NCBI GenBank assembly: GCA_021773975.1
Contig: JAJFJN010000011.1
Span: forward strand, 1-64,000
From: Gammaproteobacteria bacterium
GTDB taxonomy: Bacteria > Pseudomonadota > Gammaproteobacteria > Chromatiales > Chromatiaceae
Length of the DNA stretch: 64,000 nucleotides
Direction of reading: 5' to 3'
Shown: piece after piece, positions 1 to 8,299 of the stretch
Numbering within the stretch: the stretch's first letter is position 1
How the letters are laid out: every line of letters starts with the position of its first letter
The notes under the pieces: model-generated
The model's database searches: none
What the model saw: only the letters and a program-made list of their open reading frames with translations
Told to the model about the DNA's origin: nothing
Position numbers and translations under genes: made by a program

Positions 1-809
1 TCTTGCATCACTTCAACAAAACTCGATACATCTTCAATACTATTTTTCCCTAGAAATGCCTGCCACTGCTTCTGTTTGCCCTGATCCTGGGCGAAGTCAT
101 CAGAAAACAGTGTAAGCGGCTCCTGGGAAATGGCTGTCTTCCGCCTCTCAAACGTAGCCTGAATGGCTTGTGCAAGCAGATCACCATCTAGTGCCATGGT
201 GGAAGCAATTATCCTGATATCATAAAAGTCCTTCATTCGACTATTGGCCAGTCCAAGCATCACCATCGCCTGAAACTTCTCAGCAATCACGCCATAGACC
301 GGGTATACACGTAATTGTGGTGGGGGCAGATCTAGAAATGAAGGCAACAGCGCCTCTTCCGCCGCTGGCACCACAGCATCTCCATAACCGACATCTACCT
401 GAAAAGGAATTCGGGCTTTAGCCAGGAAAGAAAAACCGGTTAATCTGACTCCAGGGTAGTCCGCACCCTCTTTGATCTCAACACCGGTAACTGTCTCGAT
501 ATCAAACACCAGACCATCATCAATTTGGGCTGAAATGATCTGCTGGAACACCTCTACCAGGTGAGGGACATCATTGTCACCGAAACTCAGCAGATCAATA
601 TCACGGGTTGGTCTATGAAACGCCTCATTCCAAACCCAGAACAGTAATGCACCCTTAAGTAGAAACTGATCAGCATAACGACTGGTACTCAGACGATACA
701 ACAGGCGCTGCATTACATACTGGCGCAGCACATAATCAAAATCCTCACAGCGTTTACGGGCAAGATTGAGCAGGCGCTGGCGAATTGATGCAGCCGTGTT
801 CTGTGACAT
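1..809 (-). CDS. abiEii: AbiEii toxin, nucleotidyltransferase (3' end cut by window)
   Basis: The reading frame starts at an ATG at 809 and stays open to the window edge, so the last residues are missing (about 269 seen). It has the hallmarks of the AbiEii/AbiGii toxin family, a DNA polymerase beta-like nucleotidyltransferase fold. These are LLKGALL at about residues 50-56, the metal-binding TRDIDLL at 68-74, and the later conserved EKF (177-179) and RMKDFYD (191-197). Known members act in type IV toxin-antitoxin systems and cause abortive phage infection by adding nucleotides to a cellular target. It begins 13 bp after the AbiEi antitoxin gene, the usual antitoxin-toxin order. Confidence 0.9.
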   Translation of the reverse strand, partial: MSQNTAASIRQRLLNLARKRCEDFDYVLRQYVMQRLLYRLSTSRYADQFLLKGALLFWVWNEAFHRPTRDIDLLSFGDNDVPHLVEVFQQIISAQIDDGLVFDIETVTGVEIKEGADYPGVRLTGFSFLAKARIPFQVDVGYGDAVVPAAEEALLPSFLDLPPPQLRVYPVYGVIAEKFQAMVMLGLANSRMKDFYDIRIIASTMALDGDLLAQAIQATFERRKTAISQEPLTLFSDDFAQDQGKQKQWQAFLGKNSIEDVSSFVEVMQ

Positions 810-822
810 TAGATTTCTCCCC

Positions 823-1431
823 TCATTTCACCAGGCTCTCCAGATAAGGCTGCATCACCTTCTTCACCCGACAGATATCCGCATAGTACAGCAGCTCATC
901 CATAGTAAACTTCCGTTCTGACCAACCCTCCCGTAGCGCCTCTAGGGCAACATCCAGACCAATTTTATTCCGATATTTGAAACAATCAGCTACTGTCTTG
1001 GCCAAGCAAAATACCTTAACTGGCACCCCATTGAGCATATGGATCTCAACTCCCTCATGCAGGGCTTTACCGGACATAGTGATATACCGCACAGGAGGAT
1101 ATGAGATCTCTGGCCGCCAGCCCTTGCGGTCGATAGCCAGCCACACCTTAAAAGGGTTCTGGGTGGTAAAATCATAGAAATTGAGTGCTGAAAGCAGTGC
1201 AACAACCGCCTTGGGAGCTAGCTTACTCAGCTCAACCAGACTTTGATGTCGCCCCAGATCTTTATCTGGCCACTGGTACAGTCCTCGGCCTACACGCTCA
1301 ATTATGCCCTCTTGCGCAAGCTGGTAGAGATAATCTTTAGGCAAGCCGACATCTTTCAGATCTCTTGGTCTGACAACCGAATGTTCCCGAATAAAATCTA
1401 TTACCTGCTCTCTTTTAGACATCTCTGGCAT
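823..1431 (-). CDS. abiEi: AbiEi antitoxin, type IV toxin-antitoxin
   Basis: A 202-residue protein with an N-terminal winged-helix DNA-binding region (about residues 5-60) and a C-terminal AbiEi antitoxin region. Family members repress their own operon and neutralise the AbiEii toxin without binding it stably. The gene precedes the toxin gene on the same strand with a short gap, as in known abiE operons. An in-frame ATG at 1422 is an alternative start; neither start has a strong ribosome binding site. Confidence 0.88.
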   Translation of the reverse strand: MPEMSKREQVIDFIREHSVVRPRDLKDVGLPKDYLYQLAQEGIIERVGRGLYQWPDKDLGRHQSLVELSKLAPKAVVALLSALNFYDFTTQNPFKVWLAIDRKGWRPEISYPPVRYITMSGKALHEGVEIHMLNGVPVKVFCLAKTVADCFKYRNKIGLDVALEALREGWSERKFTMDELLYYADICRVKKVMQPYLESLVK

Positions 1432-1555
1432 GGATCAATTATTATTACCTAGGCAGTTATTAATATATGCCAAGCTTTTAATATTTTCAATCTGAAACTA
1501 GTTGCTGTTGTTTAGCTAAAATCCAGATGATCTCTTACTGACGAAACTGACAACA

Positions 1556-4000
1556 ATGAAGAAAGTACTCAATCGCCAAAAAATACTTTCCCAGATTGCC
1601 GATGCTGAAAAACAGCTTACGAGTCTGCATCAGCAACAAAAAGAGATTGAAGCTACTATCCAGTCACTTAGAGAATGTCTTGAGTATGACAACAGTGAAA
1701 AGAGTAGCCATCCCATTGAACCTTGTCTCAATCATGCTGAATCACCAGCATCTCTCACACCCGAAGAAAAGATCACACTATTTCATAGTCTTTTCCAAGG
1801 CCGGGCAGATGTTTATCCAAAACTGTGGATCAATAAGAGAACAGGAAAAAAAGGGTATTCACCTGCCTGTGCCAAAGAATGGGTTCGTGGGGTATGTGAA
1901 AAACCTCGAGTGAAATGTAGTGATTGCCTGAATCAGGCCTATCTTCCTGTCACAAAAGATACCTTACTGGATCACCTCCAGGGACGCCATGTGATGGGGG
2001 TCTACCCCATGCTACAGGATGAGACCTGCTGGTTTCTCGCTGCTGATTTTGACAAAGCAACATGGAAAGAAGATGTACTGGCCTTTCTTGAAACCTGCCG
2101 AAGCATCAACATCCCATATGCCGTCGAACGCTCCCGCTCTGGCAATGGGGCACATGTCTGGTTCTTCTTTAACAGTCCAGTTCCTGCGTCTATGGCTAGA
2201 AAGTTGGGAGATTTCCTCATCACAGAAACCATGTCCCAGCGACCTCAGCTCAGCATGGCATCTTATGATCGGCTCTTTCCTAATCAGGACACCTTGCCAA
2301 AGGGTGGGTTCGGCAATCTCATCGCCCTGCCACTTCAATATCATTCCAGACAGGAAGGCAACACACTCTTTCTCGACGATGAGCTAAATCCATTTCCTGA
2401 TCAATGGGGATTTCTTGCCTCAATACAAAGAATTCCAGTAACCAACGTTGAAAGTATCACCATGGAGGCGGCCACTAAAAGGCAAATCATCGGAGTTCAC
2501 GTTGTAAGCACGGGGGAAGACGAATACGATTGCACTCCTTGGGTAAGAGCATCTTGCTGTGAACCCAAGACTGTTTCCATCACCGAGCCCATTCCAACTC
2601 AAGTGAAAGGTGTTCTTTCACAGCGCCTTTTTGTTGAGAAGAACGGCCTGCCATCACCGCTGATTAATCAAATCAAACGATTGGCAGCCTTCCAAAACCC
2701 AGAGTTTTACAAGAAGCAGAACCTCAGGCTCTCAACAGCACTAACACCCCGTATTATTTCCTGTACCGAGGAATACAGCAAACATATTAGTCTGCCAAGA
2801 GGTTGTCTTGAAGATGTTCAAACCCTGCTCCAAGAACACAAAAGCCATCTCAAAATAGATGATCTTAGAAATCTAGGCAATTCCATCGAAGCCAGTTTTC
2901 ACGGACAACTAACCGACCTACAGTTACAAGCTGCGAACGCCATACTTGCACATGATAATGGCGTGGTCGTTGCACCACCCGGGTTCGGAAAAACTGTCTT
3001 GGGTACTTATCTGATTGCGGAACGTAAATGCAATACGTTGGTTCTGGTTCACAGGCAACCTCTTCTGGAACAATGGAGATCCCAGATCAGCATCTTCCTT
3101 AATTTAGACCCAAAGTTGATTGGGCAAATCGGCGCAGGAAAAAAGAATATTACCGGTCAAATAGATGTCGCCATGATTCAGAGTCTATCCAAGAACAATA
3201 CAGCAGCAGAGGAGATCATCACTCACTATGGGCAAGTAATTGTTGATGAGTGTCATCACCTACCTGCTATCTCCTTTGAACGGGTTCTTTCTGAAGTGAA
3301 AGCTCGTTATGTTATTGGCCTAACAGCAACACCTCAACGCCGTGATGGTCATCAGCCTATCACCCATATGCAGATCGGCCCCGTTCGATTCAAAGTTCAG
3401 CCAAAAAGCCAACTGGCAAAACAACCATTTGAACATCGACTCATCATACAGAAAACAGATTTTGATCTTCCAGATGGAATTTCTAATCCTTCTATCCAAG
3501 AGTTGTATGGATTGCTTACTGTGGACAATAGAAGAAATGAGCAAATCGTTAATGATATTCTTCTTGCCATGGAAGAAGATCGTTCACCGATTCTTTTAAC
3601 CGAACGCAAAGATCATCTTGAGCAGCTCCATGAACAATTGAAGGGATTTGTACGGAATATTGTCACCTTACACGGTGGCCGTTCGGCTAAAGAAAGGCGC
3701 AAAATCCACCAACAGCTAGACACAATACCTGATGATGAAGAACGACTTCTTCTGGCAACAGGTAGATATATTGGTGAAGGGTTTGATGATGCTCGGTTAG
3801 ACACCCTGTTTCTTGCACTTCCAGTTTCATGGAAAGGGACACTGATCCAATATGCTGGACGATTGCACAGGTTGCACCCGGGCAAGCACGAAGTCCGGAT
3901 CGTCGATTATGTTGATGAGAAAGTTCCCATATTTGCCAAGATGTTTAAAAAACGACTTCGCGGCTATCATGCTATGGGGTATGAAATAGCCACAAAATAA
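1556..4000 (+). CDS. TOTE-type archaeo-eukaryotic primase fused to DEAD/DEAH helicase
   Basis: An 814-residue multidomain protein. Residues 10-45 look like a coiled coil. A cysteine cluster (C105, C114, C121, C124) probably binds zinc. The AEP primase-like domain has the DFD metal motif (D164, D166) and SGNGAH (195-200) with the catalytic His. A superfamily 2 helicase follows: Walker A PPGFGKT (474-480), DECH box (564-567), GLTATP (motif III), and a C-terminal Q-x-x-GRLHR motif VI. This arrangement matches proteins named after the TOTE conflict systems, thought to act against invading nucleic acid. It is transcribed divergently from abiE, which suggests a defence island. The biochemical activity is inferred from family membership. 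Confidence 0.82.
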   Translation: MKKVLNRQKILSQIADAEKQLTSLHQQQKEIEATIQSLRECLEYDNSEKSSHPIEPCLNHAESPASLTPEEKITLFHSLFQGRADVYPKLWINKRTGKKGYSPACAKEWVRGVCEKPRVKCSDCLNQAYLPVTKDTLLDHLQGRHVMGVYPMLQDETCWFLAADFDKATWKEDVLAFLETCRSINIPYAVERSRSGNGAHVWFFFNSPVPASMARKLGDFLITETMSQRPQLSMASYDRLFPNQDTLPKGGFGNLIALPLQYHSRQEGNTLFLDDELNPFPDQWGFLASIQRIPVTNVESITMEAATKRQIIGVHVVSTGEDEYDCTPWVRASCCEPKTVSITEPIPTQVKGVLSQRLFVEKNGLPSPLINQIKRLAAFQNPEFYKKQNLRLSTALTPRIISCTEEYSKHISLPRGCLEDVQTLLQEHKSHLKIDDLRNLGNSIEASFHGQLTDLQLQAANAILAHDNGVVVAPPGFGKTVLGTYLIAERKCNTLVLVHRQPLLEQWRSQISIFLNLDPKLIGQIGAGKKNITGQIDVAMIQSLSKNNTAAEEIITHYGQVIVDECHHLPAISFERVLSEVKARYVIGLTATPQRRDGHQPITHMQIGPVRFKVQPKSQLAKQPFEHRLIIQKTDFDLPDGISNPSIQELYGLLTVDNRRNEQIVNDILLAMEEDRSPILLTERKDHLEQLHEQLKGFVRNIVTLHGGRSAKERRKIHQQLDTIPDDEERLLLATGRYIGEGFDDARLDTLFLALPVSWKGTLIQYAGRLHRLHPGKHEVRIVDYVDEKVPIFAKMFKKRLRGYHAMGYEIATK

Positions 4001-4100
4001 TTATGTCCTAATCACTCTCTTTAAAATACACAATACTGAGAATGTAAGGTGTTCTAGCTAACATGAAAGCACATAATCAACATGTTTTGCGGCATGCCAG

Positions 4101-4118
4101 TGTACCAAAAATGTACCA
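4101..4118. repeat. Phased TGTACCA direct repeat near tRNA-Ser
   Basis: Two copies of TGTACCA start 11 bp apart (4101 and 4112), about one helical turn, separated by AAAA. Tyrosine integrases often use such phased short repeats as arm-type binding sites. The site lies between the defence genes and the 3' end of a tRNA gene. The remaining sequence from 4001 to 4184 shows no gene. Confidence 0.4.
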
Positions 4119-4184
4119 CAGCAATGCCAACAAGAAAAAACAACCGGCCAACCAATCACGTAACACATTGATTAACTTAGCAAA

Positions 4185-4275
4185 TGGCGGAGAGGGTGGG
4201 ATTTGAACCCACGTGAAGCTTACGCTTCCATCGGATTTCGAATCCGCGCCGTTATGGCCACTTCGGTACCTCTCC
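4185..4275 (-). tRNA. tRNA-Ser(CGA)
   Basis: The reverse strand reads a complete 91-nt serine tRNA. The acceptor stem GGAGAGG pairs with CCTCTCC, followed by G and an encoded CCA (4187-4185). The anticodon loop TTCGAAA gives anticodon CGA for UCG codons. The long variable arm (GGAAGC...GCTTCA region) is typical of tRNA-Ser, and the T arm GTGGGTTCAAATCCCAC is intact. Its 3' end faces the abiE/primase-helicase genes, the usual side for tRNA-targeted islands. Confidence 0.97.
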
Positions 4276-4416
4276 TAAACTGATCTGTTCAAAAATCTGC
4301 AAAGCATACCCAACAGGTTCCACTCAGCTCACAATTCGTTGTTTTAAGGATATTACATCATTAATCTTATGCAAACATCCTAAGGCAGGCATCCAGTTTA
4401 CGTGTAGAATTATTGA

Positions 4417-5814
4417 ATGCGCATCATTCTCTTCATTCTCACTACCTTTATGCTGTTAGCCTGTAGCAGGCCTACTCCACTCCTGGATCAGATCAAACAG
4501 GACGGGGAGTTGGTGGTTATTACTCGAAACAGCCCCACTACCTATTATGAAGGTGCTGAGGGATTCACAGGGTTGGAGCATGATCTGGTTCAGCTCTTTG
4601 CTAAAAAACTTGGAGTAGCTCCACGTTTTGTTATTCCTGACAGCTTCACTGACATCCTGCCTGCAATCAGCCGTAAAGAGGCTCACTTTGCAGCTGCCGG
4701 ATTAACCATAACTAAAGCACGTGAGTCTTTGGTGCGTTTTGGGCTGCCTTATCAAGAGATCACCCAGCAACTCATCTACCGAACAGGCACCTATCGCCCT
4801 CGGAAGATCACAGACATTTTTGGCAGTACACTCGAAATTATGGCAGGCAGTAGTCATGAAGAGGAGTTGAACAGGTTAAAGCTAGAACACCCTGCTCTGG
4901 ATTGGGAAGCAAGGGATGATGTGGAGAGTGATGAGCTTCTCTATCTTCTAAAAGAGCAGGTGATTGATTACACAATTGCCGACTCCAATGAAGCGGCACT
5001 TAACCAACGCTACTACCCAGAGCTGAAACCTGCCATAGATCTAACTGACCCTCAATCTTTGGCATGGGCATTTCCTCACTCTGAAGACTCAAGCCTGTAC
5101 GATGCAGCACTCAAATTTTTTAAACGAATCAAAGAAGATGGCACGCTAAAAAGCCTAATTGAACGGCATTATGGCCACATTGAAAAACTCAATTTTGTTG
5201 ATAAACGCACCTTCAAACGGCACACCGCTTCACGGCTGCCGAAATATAAGGCACTGTTTAAAAAAGCGGCTTTAGAAAATGATTTTGATTGGATGTTACT
5301 GGCAGCCATTGGCTATCAGGAATCACATTGGAACCCCAGAGCAAAATCGCCTACGGGGGTACGCGGCATTATGATGTTGACTTTAGTGACCGCTAAACAG
5401 CTCAACATTAAAAGCCGACTAGACCCTGCTGAAAGCATTCAAGGTGGCGCACGCTACATAAAAATGATGGAGAAAAAAATCCCAAAAAAGATTGCTAATC
5501 CGGATCGTCTCTGGATGACATTGGCCAGTTATAATATTGGTTTTGGTCATTTGGAAGATGCACGCAAGCTTACCCAAAAAAATGGTGGCAATCCTAATAA
5601 ATGGGCTGATGTAAAACAGACTTTACCGCTACTCAGTAAAAAGAAATGGTACAAAAAAACCCGCCATGGATATGCTCGCGGACGTGAAGCAGTGGCCTAT
5701 GTCGATAGCATTCGCAGCTACTATGAAATTCTGATTTGGCTAGAGAATCAGCAAAACAAACAACCTAAAGTAGAAGTACCTGCACCACTGAATATTTCAC
5801 CAGCCGTAATATAA
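4417..5814 (+). CDS. mltF: Membrane-bound lytic murein transglycosylase F
   Basis: A 465-residue outer-membrane lipoprotein with a signal peptide ending in lipobox LLAC (lipidated C16). Residues about 25-260 form a periplasmic solute-binding (SBP_bac_3) domain that acts as a regulatory module in MltF. A C-terminal SLT domain follows, with catalytic Glu in YQESHW (E302) and a GVRGIMMLT motif. It cleaves peptidoglycan glycan strands to give 1,6-anhydromuropeptides. Its neighbour tadA converges with a 4-bp gap; mltF and tadA are also close together in E. coli. Confidence 0.94.
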   Translation: MRIILFILTTFMLLACSRPTPLLDQIKQDGELVVITRNSPTTYYEGAEGFTGLEHDLVQLFAKKLGVAPRFVIPDSFTDILPAISRKEAHFAAAGLTITKARESLVRFGLPYQEITQQLIYRTGTYRPRKITDIFGSTLEIMAGSSHEEELNRLKLEHPALDWEARDDVESDELLYLLKEQVIDYTIADSNEAALNQRYYPELKPAIDLTDPQSLAWAFPHSEDSSLYDAALKFFKRIKEDGTLKSLIERHYGHIEKLNFVDKRTFKRHTASRLPKYKALFKKAALENDFDWMLLAAIGYQESHWNPRAKSPTGVRGIMMLTLVTAKQLNIKSRLDPAESIQGGARYIKMMEKKIPKKIANPDRLWMTLASYNIGFGHLEDARKLTQKNGGNPNKWADVKQTLPLLSKKKWYKKTRHGYARGREAVAYVDSIRSYYEILIWLENQQNKQPKVEVPAPLNISPAVI

Positions 5815-5818
5815 ACAG

Positions 5819-6280
<462 letters not shown>

Positions 6281-6327
6281 TTAAAAATTTACCATAGCGA
6301 TTAAATTCTAAAAATATTGGGGGCCGA

Positions 6328-6352
6328 GCCTATTCCCACTCGATTGTAAACG
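6328..6352 (-). repeat. guaA 3'-end copy, distal attachment-site remnant
   Basis: On the minus strand this reads as the last codons of a guaA gene, ACA ATC GAG TGG GAA TAG (Thr-Ile-Glu-Trp-Glu-stop, stop at 6332-6330). The genuine guaA ends Thr-Ile-Glu-Trp-Glu-stop with different wobble bases. It matches the copy at 7346-7370 at 24 of 25 positions. It is best read as the far attachment site left when elements integrated at the guaA 3' end. Confidence 0.75.
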
Positions 6353-6403
6353 GGCAATTTTTACTCTTTATTTTCAATGGCTTAACTGTATGGGTAAGTG
6401 ATA

Positions 6404-6423
6404 ATACCATGAAAAATACCATG
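6404..6423. repeat. Left-end arm-type repeat, element 1
   Basis: The sequence ATACCATGAAAAATACCATG contains two ATACCATG copies 12 bp apart. The same 20 bp recurs at 7422-7441 at the same 74-bp distance from the core stop codon. This is interpreted as an integrase arm site. Confidence 0.6.
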
Positions 6424-6483
6424 TTCAGAAATTGTTGCTAATCGCCACTGAAAATTGCCTACGGAACACAACCACACGGCATC

Positions 6484-6807
6484 CTAAGCTACCTTCCGGG
6501 CTTTGACTTCCAGATGTATGCCTTCCTGCTCCTGCAGATAACCGATCACCGCAAACAGGTTGCTCGCCTGGGGGTTCCCTTTCGGGCCGAACATGCGCAT
6601 GAGACTCTTGCTCGACTTGTCGAAAACTCGGGACAATTCCTCGAATCCAATCGTCGCGTTGATATAGTCACGCAGCACCGCCTTGCCGGTATCGACATCA
6701 CCGGCGAGCAGGCATTCCACCCCCTCTTGCAGCAGGGCCTTGCGAAACGCTGGATCCCGTTGGGCGCGTGCCTGAATGGTATCCTTAAAATCTTTCGTCA
6801 GAGCCAT
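6484..6807 (-). CDS. Addiction-module antidote, HTH regulator
   Basis: A 107-residue small DNA-binding protein of the addiction-module antidote family (COG3636-like). Its helix-turn-helix is in roughly residues 50-90 (FEELSRVFDKSSKSLMRMFG region). It would bind the adjacent RelE-like toxin and repress the operon. The gene starts 2 bp after the toxin stop, so the order is toxin first, as is usual for this family. It is the second cargo gene of mini-element 1. Confidence 0.85.
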   Translation of the reverse strand: MALTKDFKDTIQARAQRDPAFRKALLQEGVECLLAGDVDTGKAVLRDYINATIGFEELSRVFDKSSKSLMRMFGPKGNPQASNLFAVIGYLQEQEGIHLEVKARKVA

Positions 6808-6809
6808 CT

Positions 6810-7148
6810 TTACACCTCTTGCCGTTTCCGGCGCTTATAGTCGCACCAGTGCGCTTTAGCGGCGGAAATATCCGCATCCTGATGCTTCTTGGTGCCACCC
6901 GCGAGCAATATCACCAACCGATCCCCGTCCTTGCCAAAGTAGATCCGATAGCCAGGACCAAAATCAATCCGGTACTCATAGACGCCGGCACCTACACCTT
7001 TCACATTAGAGAAGTTACCTTGCTCCATCCGATGGACTGCTGTCGCCACCTTGACCGCAGCGGCTACATTCAGGTGATCGAACCATTTGGCATAAGGGCT
7101 GCGCCCTTCTGCATCGAGGTACTCTCTAACCTCTGTTATATGATTCAT
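6810..7148 (-). CDS. Addiction-module killer protein, RelE/HigB-like toxin
   Basis: A 112-residue RelE/ParE-superfamily toxin of the addiction-module killer type (COG3657-like). It has the characteristic core GVYEYRIDFGPGYRIYF (about residues 54-70) followed by VILLAGGTKKHQDADI. Related toxins are ribosome-dependent or free mRNA endonucleases. It is the first gene of a two-gene operon in mini-element 1. Its start codon lies inside an inverted repeat that is probably the operator. Confidence 0.87.
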   Translation of the reverse strand: MNHITEVREYLDAEGRSPYAKWFDHLNVAAAVKVATAVHRMEQGNFSNVKGVGAGVYEYRIDFGPGYRIYFGKDGDRLVILLAGGTKKHQDADISAAKAHWCDYKRRKRQEV

Positions 7149-7163
7149 ATAGTAGCATATATG
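7146..7163 (-). promoter_or_regulatory. Candidate operator of killer/antidote operon
   Basis: A perfect inverted repeat CATATA-N6-TATATG overlaps the toxin start codon (cat at 7146-7148). Its position suits autorepression by the antidote or antidote-toxin complex. Confidence 0.5.
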
Positions 7164-7194
7164 TTACCTTTTGCAAGGCCGTTGCGCACGACCA

Positions 7195-7229
7195 ATACCA
7201 TGGCAGCACCAATCCGCCACTCATGGTAT
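7195..7229. repeat. Inverted ATACCATG arm sites, right end of element 1
   Basis: ATACCATG (7195-7202) and its reverse complement CATGGTAT (7222-7229) have starts 27 bp apart. The same pair with the same 27-bp offset occurs at 8524-8558 in element 2. This is interpreted as part of the integrase/excisionase binding array. Confidence 0.55.
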
Positions 7230-7259
7230 CGCTGCATTTTGCGTTTCTACACGCGGCGG

Positions 7260-7343
7260 ATACCATGAAAAATACCATTGATGATGCAGATCATATTGTC
7301 GATTAGATTATTTTAATTGTTATATATCAATGCGTTACAAATT
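7260..7343. repeat. 84-bp right-end repeat with IHF site, copy 1
   Basis: This 84-bp segment is repeated at 8589-8672 with a single mismatch; the first 78 bp are identical. It begins with the phased ATACCATGAAAAATACCAT direct repeat, contains an AT-rich stretch, and ends next to the guaA-like core. TATCAATGCGTTA (7325-7337) fits the IHF consensus WATCAANNNNTTR exactly. Confidence 0.85.
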
Positions 7344-7345
7344 CA

Positions 7346-7370
7346 GCCTACTCCCACTCGATTGTAAACG
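7346..7370 (-). repeat. guaA 3'-end copy between the two mini-elements
   Basis: The minus strand reads ACA ATC GAG TGG GAG TAG, again Thr-Ile-Glu-Trp-Glu-stop (stop at 7350-7348). It sits 1018 bp from the distal copy and 1329 bp from the true guaA stop. It is the junction expected between two elements inserted one after the other at the same site. Confidence 0.75.
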
Positions 7371-7421
7371 AGCCATTTTTACGACTTAATATCAATAGCT
7401 TATTTGTTGGTGTAGGTGGTA

Positions 7422-7441
7422 ATACCATGAAAAATACCATG
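7422..7441. repeat. Left-end arm-type repeat, element 2
   Basis: Identical 20-bp copy of the arm repeat at 6404-6423, with the same spacing to its guaA-like core. A perfect IHF consensus lies between core and arm at 7390-7402. Confidence 0.6.
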
Positions 7442-7579
7442 TTCAGGAATCTCTTGAAATGGTTTCATTTTCTCCGTAAATCCGTAAGTACTCTAATGCC
7501 TCTTTCGAACACTATTCAGTAGGATATCTGCTTTGATAGTGTCAGCCAGATTAGGATACGCACAAAAAAACCTGTTGCC

Positions 7580-7600
7580 ATAGTCCCGTTTTGGGACTAT
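7580..7600 (+). promoter_or_regulatory. HigA operator, palindrome
   Basis: A perfect inverted repeat ATAGTCCC-GTTTT-GGGACTAT ends 10 bp before the higB start codon. The GTCCC/GGGAC palindrome resembles higBA autoregulatory operators, so repression by HigA or HigBA is likely. Confidence 0.7.
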
Positions 7601-7610
7601 CTTTTAAAGT

Positions 7611-7913
7611 ATGAGAATCATCGCACTGTCGACACTGAAAGCCTTCTGGGAAGAAAGCCCGGAGTATCAGGATGCCAAGGAGCCAACATTAGCTTGGCAC
7701 CGTCATACCTTGCATGCCGACTGGAGCTCACCTGCCGAGGTAAAGCAGGACTTCAGGAATGCCAGCATCCTTAAAGATGGCCGTGTGGTGTTCAATATTG
7801 CGGGGAACAAGTATCGACTTGTCGTATGGATCAACTACGCCTACAGGGTTGTATACATCCGCTTTATTGGCACCCATGTGCAATACGACAAGATTGATGT
7901 GCAAACTATTTAA
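7611..7913 (+). CDS. higB: HigB mRNA interferase toxin
   Basis: A 100-residue toxin of the HigB family (RelE fold). It shows the N-terminal region with W13 and the C-terminal block that includes FNIAGNKYRLVV, YRVVYIRFIGTHVQYD and the terminal ID. Known HigB proteins cleave mRNA on the translating ribosome. It precedes higA by 17 bp, the toxin-first order typical of higBA, and follows a palindromic operator. Confidence 0.92.
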   Translation: MRIIALSTLKAFWEESPEYQDAKEPTLAWHRHTLHADWSSPAEVKQDFRNASILKDGRVVFNIAGNKYRLVVWINYAYRVVYIRFIGTHVQYDKIDVQTI

Positions 7914-7930
7914 CTGCCGGAGGATTAACG

Positions 7931-8299
7931 ATGGACATCAAACCGATTAAAACTGATGCCGACTACCGCGCGGCATTAAAGGAAATTGAAAGCCTGATGA
8001 TGGCTGGGCCAGATACCCCAGAAGGCGAAAAGCTGGATGTCATGGTCACGCTGATTGAGGCTTATGAAGCCAGGCATTTCCCGATGGATTTGCCTGATCC
8101 TGTTGAAGCGATCAAATTCGAAATGGAACGCAAAGGCTTAACCGTAAAAGACCTGGAGCCCATGATCGGCAAAAGTAATCGCGTTTACGAGATCCTGAAT
8201 CACAAGCGCTCGCTGACTTTGAAGATGATCTGGAAGCTCCACGAAGGCCTGGGTATTCCGGCTGAGTCGTTGATCAAACCGCCTCAAGCTCATGCATGA
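7931..8299 (+). CDS. higA: HigA antitoxin, HTH regulator
   Basis: A 122-residue antitoxin with an Xre-type helix-turn-helix in its C-terminal half (about residues 65-115, including LTVKDLEPMIGKSNRVYEIL). The N-terminal residues resemble HigA family dimer/toxin-binding segments (about 1-50). A strong ribosome binding site (GGAGG at 7919-7923) precedes the ATG. It would neutralise HigB and repress the operon through the 7580-7600 palindrome. Confidence 0.92.
   Translation: MDIKPIKTDADYRAALKEIESLMMAGPDTPEGEKLDVMVTLIEAYEARHFPMDLPDPVEAIKFEMERKGLTVKDLEPMIGKSNRVYEILNHKRSLTLKMIWKLHEGLGIPAESLIKPPQAHA

Larger units (their letters stand above)
6328..7345. mobile_element. Integrase-less mini-element 1 carrying a killer/antidote pair
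   Basis: A unit of about 1018 bp bounded by two guaA-3'-end-like copies (6328 and 7346). The left end has an IHF-like site (6372-6384, one mismatch) and a phased ATACCATG repeat (6404-6423), which starts 74 bp inside the core stop codon. The right end has inverted and direct ATACCATG sites (7195-7278) and a perfect IHF consensus (7325-7337). The only cargo is a toxin-antitoxin pair. No recombinase is present, so movement would need an integrase acting in trans. The mobile nature is inferred from this structure. Confidence 0.68.

Noticed and set aside
977-1177. Plus-strand frame opposite abiEi
   Set aside because: It lies fully inside the well-supported abiEi gene on the other strand and has no recognisable protein features.
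1432-1555. Sigma-70 promoter between abiEi and the primase-helicase gene
   Set aside because: AT-rich hexamers exist but none has a clean -35/-10 spacing.
6288-6294. Single TACCATA next to tadA as a third arm site
   Set aside because: It is an isolated match with no phased partner, and the flank has no right-end repeat, so it is probably chance.
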